DNA from: an uncultured Eubacterium sp.
GTDB taxonomy: Bacteria > Bacillota > Clostridia > Lachnospirales > Lachnospiraceae
NCBI GenBank assembly: GCA_949959185.1
Contig: CATLIX010000031.1
Location: 1-39,649 of the forward strand
DNA: 39,649 nt
Reading direction: 5' to 3'
Position 1 is the first letter of the stretch. Each line of letters starts with the position of its first letter. Position numbers and translations under genes: made by a program. Below are positions 34,344 through 39,649 of the stretch, piece by piece. The notes beneath the pieces are model-generated. The model was not told where the DNA came from. It saw nothing but the letters and a program-made list of their open reading frames with translations, and searched no databases.

Positions 34344-34572
34344 GTAGCAGTTCAGCCCGCGCCATTCGCAAAGGCACCTTTGGTGCTTTCTCGCTGCTTA
34401 ACTTCACTGGCAACGCAGAGTAACTTCAGGGCTCCTCTCAACTCTGTTGGGTCCCTCCTCAGGTTAAATGCTAACTTTGATCATAAATGGGCGCTCCGCT
34501 CATAGCCTGCAAGACGTGTTCATTCATGTAAACATGATTCACCCGTCTTACAGGCTATGGCTGAACTGTTAC
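34344..34572. repeat. 229-bp multi-hairpin intergenic element with inverted ends
   Basis: This lies in the 505-base gap after the ABC operon, in which no gene was found. It begins GTAGCAGTTCAGCC and ends GGCTGAACTGTTAC, an inverted repeat of 13 of 14 bases. Internally there is a 16-bp stem (34501-34516 with 34544-34559, one mismatch) enclosing a smaller TCATGT/ACATGA stem, a stem at 34370-34389 (AAAGGCACC/GGTGCTTT), and a bulged stem CAACGCAGAGT/ACTCTGTTG (34411-34449). No open frame of note. It looks like a MITE-type or structured non-coding repeat; copy number elsewhere cannot be seen here. Confidence 0.7.
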
Positions 34573-34668
34573 CAGTAAGTGCAAAATTTGTAAGGAAAAT
34601 GCTGGACTATTTTCGCAAAATATGATTAAATATGAGTAAGAATGTGAAATACATAAAGATGATTTAAC

Positions 34669-34747
34669 ATGGTTAGTATGCGTCATGTTTCTCCCGCTTT
34701 TGGGGCGCATGGCCATCCAGCTATGGAAGCAGCAGCTTTCATATAAT
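34669..34747 (+). promoter_or_regulatory. Possible structured control region and -10 box upstream of the scaffold/GGGtGRT operon
   Basis: A TATAAT (34742-34747) lies 28 bases before the start at 34776, but no convincing -35 box exists at normal spacing. Just upstream, 34678-34710 forms ATGCG/CGCAT with an inner CCC/GGG pairing, and 34713-34726 forms CCAT/ATGG. Whether this is an operator, an activator site or an RNA leader from an upstream start cannot be decided. No known riboswitch class was recognised. Confidence 0.4.
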
Positions 34748-34775
34748 AAATGTATACATTGAAAGGAGTCTTAAA

Positions 34776-35468
34776 ATGATTTACACGAAGGAAGTTGAAA
34801 ACATGTGTCCGGTAGCCAAGGGCGCAAAACATGAACCAGCTCCAATTCCGGAAGAAGGAAAATGGGTGCATTCCAAGAAAATTGAGGATATTTCCGGTTT
34901 TACACACGGAATCGGCTGGTGTGCTCCCCAGCAGGGTGCATGTAAGCTCTCACTGAATGTAAAAAATGGCGTGATTGAGGAAGCTCTGGTAGAGACCATC
35001 GGATGTTCCGGCATGACCCACTCCGCAGCTATGGCAGCAGAGATTTTACAGGGCAAGACCATTCTGGAAGCATTGAATACAGACCTTGTATGCGATGCAA
35101 TTAACACAGCCATGAGAGAGCTGTTTTTACAGATTGTATACGGACGTACCCAGAGTGCATTTTCTGACGACGGGCTGGCAGTAGGCGCTGGTCTGGAAGA
35201 TTTGGGAAAAGGACTTCGTTCCCAGGTTGGTACCATGTATGCAACAAAAGAAAAAGGTGTTCGTTATCTTGAAATGGCAGAAGGTTATGTAACCGGTATT
35301 GCTCTGGATGCTGACAATGAAGTAATCGGATATCAGTTTGTAAGCCTTGGTAAAATGACCGACTTTATCAAAAAAGGTGATGATCCTAATACCGCATGGG
35401 AGAAAGCAAAAGGCCAGTATGGCCGTGTGGCAGATGCAGCTAAGATTATCGACCCGCGGGCAGAATAG
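34776..35468 (+). CDS. NifU/IscU-like iron-sulfur cluster assembly scaffold protein
   Basis: This 230-residue protein has the IscU/NifU-like core: WCAPQQGACKLSLNVKNGVIEEALVETIGCSGMTHSAAMAAEILQG, in which the GC(x)xxxxSAAM region and following G-x-T-ILEAL match the scaffold fold; several cysteines (C11, and those in WC, AC, GC) could hold a cluster. In clostridia it is annotated as an iron-sulfur cluster assembly scaffold protein found next to a 'GGGtGRT protein', as here. The function of the pair is not established. It has a strong ribosome site GAAAGGAG and codon use (GGT, CGT, GCA, GTA) that differs from its neighbours, suggesting high expression. Confidence 0.85.
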   Translation: MIYTKEVENMCPVAKGAKHEPAPIPEEGKWVHSKKIEDISGFTHGIGWCAPQQGACKLSLNVKNGVIEEALVETIGCSGMTHSAAMAAEILQGKTILEALNTDLVCDAINTAMRELFLQIVYGRTQSAFSDDGLAVGAGLEDLGKGLRSQVGTMYATKEKGVRYLEMAEGYVTGIALDADNEVIGYQFVSLGKMTDFIKKGDDPNTAWEKAKGQYGRVADAAKIIDPRAE

Positions 35469-35543
35469 TCAGGAACAGACAGGCTGTTTCCGGTTTGTCT
35501 GGAGTTAAGTACCATTGTTCAAAAAGATAGGAGGACATTTCAA

Positions 35544-36554
35544 ATGGCTTTATTTGAATCATATGAAAGAAGAATTGACCAGATTAATTCTGTGTTAAAT
35601 AATTATGGAATCAGCTCCGTGGAAGAAGCTGAGAAAATTACAAAAGATGCTGGGCTTGACGTTTACGAGCAGGTAAAGAAGATTCAGCCCATCTGTTTTG
35701 AAAACGCATGTTGGGCATATACCGTAGGAGCGGCAATTGCAATCAAAAAAGGTGCAAAAAGAGCGGCAGATGCAGCAGCAGCAATCGGAGAAGGCCTTCA
35801 GGCATTCTGTATTCCCGGTTCTGTTGCAGACCACAGAAAAGTAGGTCTTGGCCATGGAAACCTTGGCAAAATGTTACTGGAAGAAGAAACAGAGTGTTTC
35901 TGTTTCCTGGCTGGCCATGAGTCCTTTGCGGCAGCAGAAGGTGCGATTGGTATCGCTGAGAAAGCCAACAAGGTTCGCCAGAAACCTCTGCGCGTTATCT
36001 TAAATGGTCTTGGAAAAGACGCAGCGCAGATTATTTCCCGTATCAACGGATTTACTTTTGTAGAGACAAAATACGACTACAAAGAAGCAAAATTGAACGT
36101 TGTATATGAAAAACCGTATTCCGACGGTCTCCGTGCAACTGTAAAATGCTACGGTGCGGATGATGTGCAGGAAGGCGTTGCAATTATGCACCATGAAAAT
36201 GTGGGCGTTTCCATTACCGGTAACTCCACCAATCCCACACGTTTCCAGCATCCGGTAGCAGGTACATATAAGAAAGAATGCAATGAACAGGGTAAGAAAT
36301 ACTTCTCTGTTGCATCCGGCGGCGGTACCGGACGTACCCTTCATCCGGACAACATGGCAGCAGGACCGGCTTCCTACGGTATGACAGACACCATGGGACG
36401 TATGCACTCTGACGCACAGTTCGCAGGTTCTTCTTCCGTACCGGCTCACGTTGAGATGATGGGCTTAATCGGAATGGGCAATAACCCGATGGTAGGAGCT
36501 ACCGTTGCAGTTGCAGTTTCCATTGAGGAAGCAGCTAAGGCCGGGAAATTCTAA
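35544..36554 (+). CDS. GGGtGRT protein (function unknown)
   Basis: This 336-residue cytoplasmic protein is named from its motif SGGGTGRTLHPDNMAAGPASYG (around residue 255), which is fully present. Other conserved-looking segments are CFENACWAYTVGAAIAIKKGAK, CIPGSVADHRKVGLGHGNLGKML, FCFLAGHESFAAAEGAIGIAEKAN and the glycine-rich C-terminal MGLIGMGNNPMVGATVAVAVSIEEAAKAG. The ribosome site AGGAGGA is optimal and codon use resembles highly expressed genes. It follows the scaffold gene by 75 bases and ends 16 bases before a strong terminator, so the two form an operon. The reaction, if any, is unknown; no classical Fe-S, NAD or ATP motif is visible. Confidence 0.9.
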   Translation: MALFESYERRIDQINSVLNNYGISSVEEAEKITKDAGLDVYEQVKKIQPICFENACWAYTVGAAIAIKKGAKRAADAAAAIGEGLQAFCIPGSVADHRKVGLGHGNLGKMLLEEETECFCFLAGHESFAAAEGAIGIAEKANKVRQKPLRVILNGLGKDAAQIISRINGFTFVETKYDYKEAKLNVVYEKPYSDGLRATVKCYGADDVQEGVAIMHHENVGVSITGNSTNPTRFQHPVAGTYKKECNEQGKKYFSVASGGGTGRTLHPDNMAAGPASYGMTDTMGRMHSDAQFAGSSSVPAHVEMMGLIGMGNNPMVGATVAVAVSIEEAAKAGKF

Positions 36555-36570
36555 GAAATAGTGTATTTAA

Positions 36571-36616
36571 AAGGGTTTCTGTTGACGTGAGATGTCAGCG
36601 GAAACCCTTAATTTTG
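36571..36616 (+). terminator. Strong terminator of the scaffold/GGGtGRT operon
   Basis: AAGGGTTTC pairs with GAAACCCTT, extended inward by GTTGAC/GTCAGC, giving a stem of about 16 bp, followed by AATTTT. Confidence 0.88.
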
Positions 36617-36620
36617 CCAG

Positions 36621-36666
36621 GTAGCACACAAGTAACACACAGGTAGCACACATGGGGTAGCACACA
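36621..36666. repeat. Short GTAGCACACA-type repeats
   Basis: GTAGCACACA, GTAACACACA, GTAGCACACA and GTAGCACACA occur at 36621, 36632, 36643 and 36657 with irregular 10-14 base spacing. It is too short for a CRISPR array and no protein was recognised; it may be an iteron-like or attachment-linked remnant. Confidence 0.6.
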
Positions 36667-36681
36667 AATATTTGAGATAAA

Positions 36682-36712
36682 AAAGGGTATCTGCATTTTA
36701 CAGACACCCTTT
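36682..36712 (-). terminator. Hairpin terminator reading on the minus strand
   Basis: AAAGGGT/ACCCTTT with inner TCTG/CAGA stem (36682-36712). On the minus strand it is followed by TTTTTTATCT, so it would stop transcripts leaving the IS66 element leftward; it also works in part on the plus strand. Confidence 0.7.
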
Positions 36713-36854
36713 AATGCGGTTTTATGTAACGGTTATTGCTTATGCTTAGAATATTGTACCGGACAGTAAGGAATAATCCTTTAAATGTTCTAAAATGATA
36801 TTCTGGACATATTCAAGGTAACCGCCAAATAATAATGCGGTCAGATATAAAAAT

Positions 36855-36880
36855 CACCCCAACCCTTTGCGAGTTGGAGT
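36855..36880 (-). terminator. Weak hairpin after tnpC
   Basis: On the minus strand CCAAC and GTTGG pair across CTCGCAAAGG and are followed by GGTGATTTTTAT, just inside the IS left end. Confidence 0.45.
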
Positions 36881-36893
36881 AATTTACTATAAT

Positions 36894-38506
36894 TCACATG
36901 CAATTTTTGATAGATTGGAGTTTTTCGCTCCAAGGTGCAAGCTTTGCGGGCTGAGCGTCTGTCATCTCTTTCGCTGGCCGATGCTCCAGAAGAAATTTCA
37001 GATATCCGTAAATGTTCAGATCATGTGCTTTTGCTATCTCAACCATGGTATATACTACAGCACTGGCATTTGCTCCGGAAACAGAATCACTGAACAGCCA
37101 GTTCTTCCGGCCAACTGCAAATGGGCGAATCGCATTCTCACTGAGATTATTCGTAAAGCTGCAGCGCCCATCTTCCAGATAGGTCTCCGCTGTATCCCGG
37201 CGGTTAAGGACATAATTCACTGCCTTATCCATACGGGTATTTCGGGCTGGTTTCTGTTGATCCAGCCACAACCAGAAAGCCTCCAGAACAGGTTTTTCCT
37301 TCTCGAGACGCAGCTGCTTCCTTTTTTCATAATCACCAGGATATTTTTTGTTGATAGAATCCTCTATGGCGAACAACCGGTTACAGTACTGGACTCCCTG
37401 AACAGCTGGCTGTAATCATACTGTTTCCCCTTGGGAACGGCATCGATAAAGTATTTGCGGATATGTGCCCAGCAGGAACACCGTCTGATATTCGGCAGGC
37501 TGTTATAGCCCTGATAACCATCGGTTTCCAGATACCCATGGTACCCTTTCAGGAACTCCTTTGCATGGCTGCCGCTTCTGGTAGGTGAATAGCCATACAG
37601 GATAATGGTTGGAAGACCATCTTCACCACTGCGGAACAGCCACATGAAAGACTGCGCCTGTGCCCGGCGGTCTTCTTCTTTCAGCACCTGGACCCTGGTC
37701 GCATCTGCCATTGCAAAGCTGCGCTTTAGCAGTTCCCGGCGGAAGTAATCATACATTGGCTGAAAATAATTCTGTGAGCAGTAGATGATCCAGTTGGCAA
37801 GTGTGGTACGGCTGATCTGGGCTCCATACTGTTTCCAGTCCTTCTCCTGACGGTAAAGCGGAAGCCTGTTGGCATACTTCTGATACATGGTCCATGCAAC
37901 GGTGGATGCAGAAGCAGGACCTTTCCCAACCAGGGCTTTCGGAACCTGTGACTTTATGATCACAGGTTTTTCGGTATCTCCCAGTCCTTCCTTACACGAT
38001 GGACAGCCATAGTTTTGGCTGTAGTATTCAATCACTTTGCATGTGGCGGGAATAAATTCCAGCTCGCGGCGGACATACTCTTCGCCAATCAAAACCATCT
38101 GTGTACCGCAGACCGGACAGACCTGATCTTCTTCTGGCAGAGGGATGACTACTTTTTCCACTTTCAGTCCTTTATAAAGATCCTCGTGGGTGGCTTTCTT
38201 CTTACGGGTATGTTCCCGGATCACGGCCGTTTCTTCCAACTGGGATAGATCCTGCTCCACCCCAGCTTCATCGAAAAGATTCTGCTGTCCGGGAATGTCA
38301 TTGGATCTTTTTTCGCTGGAGGAGCCGAAAAGCTTTTTGGTCAGATAATCCACCTGTTCCTGAAGGGCTTTTTCATGACTGGATTTTTCATCAATAACAA
38401 GACGGAGAGATTTGATCAGCTCAGTCAGCTCAGAGACCATTGTTTTCAGTTGTGATATGGTGTCCTTCAGCTCTCGCAGCCGGATATCTTTTGCACTGGA
38501 AGCCAT
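36894..38506 (-). pseudogene. IS66 transposase TnpC, frameshifted
   Basis: This is the DDE transposase of the element, split into two phases. The N-terminal part (start 38506, after GGAGAG) has a leucine-rich coiled coil, the zinc-finger segment CPVCGT...CPSC and the first catalytic Asp regions (MADATRVQVL; YLETDGYQGYN). It runs out of phase after KQYDYSQ near 37400 and ends at 37364. The C-terminal part continues in another phase (reading PAVQGVQYCNRLFAIED) with the catalytic Glu in NNLSENAIRPFAVGRKNW, ending at 36894. The break fits loss of four bases between short CAGC/CCAG repeats (expected SQPAVQ rather than SQLFRE); that cause is an inference. The first Asp is followed by Ala rather than the common Glu, probably tolerated. 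Confidence 0.9.
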
Positions 38507-38647
38507 CGTTCTCTCCTTGGATTTACTCCCTTTATTATACCAGAAACCGGGATATTTCTAAAGGAAAACAAGGGCTGAAAAACGCTGAATTTATAAGGAA
38601 ATCCGCCATTTTTCTGTGCAGGATTTTTTACAAAATCCAGAGGTGTT

Positions 38648-38989
38648 TCACTCTGTTTTGAGGGCTTTTGGCTGGTCAATATCAATCCCCGACATCAGCC
38701 AGTCAAACTCCCGCCAGGAAAGATTCCGGACTTCCGACTGTTTCCTGGGCCATTGATAACCTCCTGGAACAGACAGCCTTTTATAAATGAGGACGAAGCC
38801 ATCCGGTTCATGGAATAAGGCTTTAATCCTGTCCCGCCTCCTTCCGCAGAACAGGAAAAGTGCGCTGGAGGCAGGATCCATCTTCAGCTGGTCTTCAATA
38901 ATAGTGCAGAGACCATCAATCGATTTGCGCATGTCCGTATAGCCGCAGACAATGTAAATCTTCTCAAGCCCGGAGATATCGCCTAACAT
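38648..38989 (-). CDS. IS66 accessory protein TnpB
   Basis: This 113-residue protein of the IS66 Orf2/TnpB family opens with LEKIYIVCGYTDMRKSIDGL, the near-invariant signature, and continues with ALFLFCGRRRDRIKALFHEPDGFVLIYKRL. It is needed with TnpA and TnpC for IS66 transposition, though its biochemical role is unclear. It overlaps tnpA by 7 bases with GGGAG inside tnpA. The gene appears intact. Confidence 0.93.
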   Translation of the reverse strand: MLGDISGLEKIYIVCGYTDMRKSIDGLCTIIEDQLKMDPASSALFLFCGRRRDRIKALFHEPDGFVLIYKRLSVPGGYQWPRKQSEVRNLSWREFDWLMSGIDIDQPKALKTE

Positions 38990-39381
38990 GAAGTCTCCCG
39001 GATGAGACGAAGTGTCCTGGTGAGCAGAACAGGATCGGCATCATTACAGATGCGGACAGTAACATCTTTCATGGTCACTTCAATCGTATGTGAATTATCA
39101 AGGTGCATTTGCTGTATCTGTGATGTGGTATACTGCTGCGGAACAATGTCAACAGGAACCACATCCTGTTTTGGAGATGGGTTCTCAAGATGACCATAGT
39201 TTGGTGCTGGAATCTGATCCGAAGCCGCTTTTCGACAACGGCTTACCCAGTTATAAAAGGTGCTTACTGCAATGCCGTTTTCACGGCACCAGTCAGCATC
39301 TGTCATGCCGCTTTGGCGGCATTCATTAATAAGCCGGATCTGTTCCGCCATCGGAACACGGGCTTTGCGAGTAGCTGACAT
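38983..39381 (-). CDS. IS66 accessory protein TnpA (helix-turn-helix)
   Basis: This 132-residue protein of the IS66 Orf1/IS3-OrfA-like family carries a helix-turn-helix in the first 50 residues (QIRLINECRQSGMTDADWCRENGIAVSTFYNWVSRCR), which likely binds the element ends. The start at 39381 has GGAGG upstream on the minus strand. The middle is linker-like and the C-terminal strand-rich part (IEVTMKDVTVRICNDADPVLLTRTLRLIR) matches the family. It appears intact. Confidence 0.92.
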   Translation of the reverse strand: MSATRKARVPMAEQIRLINECRQSGMTDADWCRENGIAVSTFYNWVSRCRKAASDQIPAPNYGHLENPSPKQDVVPVDIVPQQYTTSQIQQMHLDNSHTIEVTMKDVTVRICNDADPVLLTRTLRLIRETSC

Positions 39382-39485
39382 AGCTTATCCTCCATAATTG
39401 TAGTGAAATAGTCTAAATATCTTTCGCCTACAATTATAGAGGGAATCAGCGGATTAGAAAATCCGCAGGAATATTTGGCGCTTAC

Positions 39486-39649
39486 GGTAGTCACATTATA
39501 GATAAGGACACACTTATAAATAATCTGCTTGCGAATTATGGCAAATATGGCGTTACCAGAGCAGAATTAGAGCCGATTATAGATGATGGCATACAGAACT
39601 ATGATTTGTCATTAGAAGCTATCTACAGCGGTTTGAGAATGAGCCTTGC
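39486..39649 (+). CDS. Fragment of an unrecognised gene, 5' end absent, continues past window
   Basis: From the right IS66 end to the window edge one plus-strand frame is open: GSHIIDKDTLINNLLANYGK..., about 54 residues, later GVTRAELEPIIDDGIQNYDL. There is no suitable start codon and the frame stays open a little way into the IS end (to 39417) by chance or because the boundary is off. The segment looks like a real, hydrophilic helical protein and reminded me weakly of conjugative-element proteins, but no family was recognised. It is either a gene truncated by the IS or brought next to it by rearrangement. Confidence 0.45.

Larger units (their letters stand above)
36818..39485 (-). mobile_element. 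IS66-family insertion sequence (about 2.67 kb)
   Basis: The element carries tnpA, tnpB and tnpC in the normal IS66 order on the minus strand. Its ends are an inverted repeat: the left end starts GTAACCGCCAAATA at 36818 and the right end, read on the minus strand, starts GTAAGCGCCAAATA at 39485; 19 of the first 23 bases match. IS66 elements make an 8-bp target duplication, but 36810-36817 (TATTCAAG) and 39486-39493 (GGTAGTCA) differ, so the flanks do not belong to one simple insertion. tnpC is frameshifted, so this copy is probably non-autonomous. Confidence 0.9.

Noticed and set aside
36621-36666. CRISPR array
   Set aside because: Units of about 10 bases with 1-4 base gaps and no cas genes.

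Overview
The window looks like chromosomal DNA of an anaerobic, spore-forming Firmicute, most likely a gut-type Lachnospiraceae (class Clostridia). The evidence is the sporulation and germination set (GerM-like lipoprotein, Gpr, SpoIIP), an [FeFe]-hydrogenase, consensus AGGAGG ribosome sites, several TTG/GTG starts, and the neighbouring 'iron-sulfur scaffold + GGGtGRT protein' pair that is typical of clostridia. The family-level placement is inference; no rRNA or tRNA gene was seen.

Layout. 1-404: 3' end of a membrane/surface protein. 581-2510: a hemerythrin/CheX-like/receiver signalling protein and a small DMT-type transporter. 2686-9960: comEA, an OmpR-type two-component pair, a GerM-like lipoprotein, comEC and holA, all on + and tightly spaced, so DNA uptake genes enclose a sensor system and a spore-coat-side lipoprotein. 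10101-10364: rpsT alone on the minus strand with a strong promoter and its own terminator. 10614-15769: gpr, spoIIP, a CorA-type transporter and lepA. 15785-20000: hemW, an AgrA/AgrC-like regulator and sensor pair, and queH. 20029-22728: argH and asd. 22791-23538: an MNT/HEPN toxin-antitoxin-like pair closed by a clear terminator. 23770-27332: a fused NuoF/GltD-like flavoprotein overlapping an [FeFe]-hydrogenase. 27566-31847: a DUF234-type ATPase with an altered P-loop, topB and a left-handed beta-helix protein. 31985-34269: an ABC exporter pair. 34776-36554: the scaffold/GGGtGRT pair. 36818-39485: an IS66-family element on the minus strand with a broken tnpC. 39486-end: an open frame with no visible start that does not match the left flank of the IS.

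Most genes are housekeeping or lifestyle genes in short co-directional operons. The accessory signal lies between genes: a 229-bp multi-hairpin element with inverted ends (34344-34572), a possible structured leader just after it, two short tandem duplications at gene junctions (12923-12978 and 19190-19279), a palindrome beside a TTGACA box (31854-31920), and an IS66 copy lacking a target duplication. No CRISPR array, riboswitch of a class I know, T-box or complete novel defence locus was recognised. The most plausible candidates for under-described biology are the scaffold/GGGtGRT operon with its upstream structure, and the structured intergenic element.
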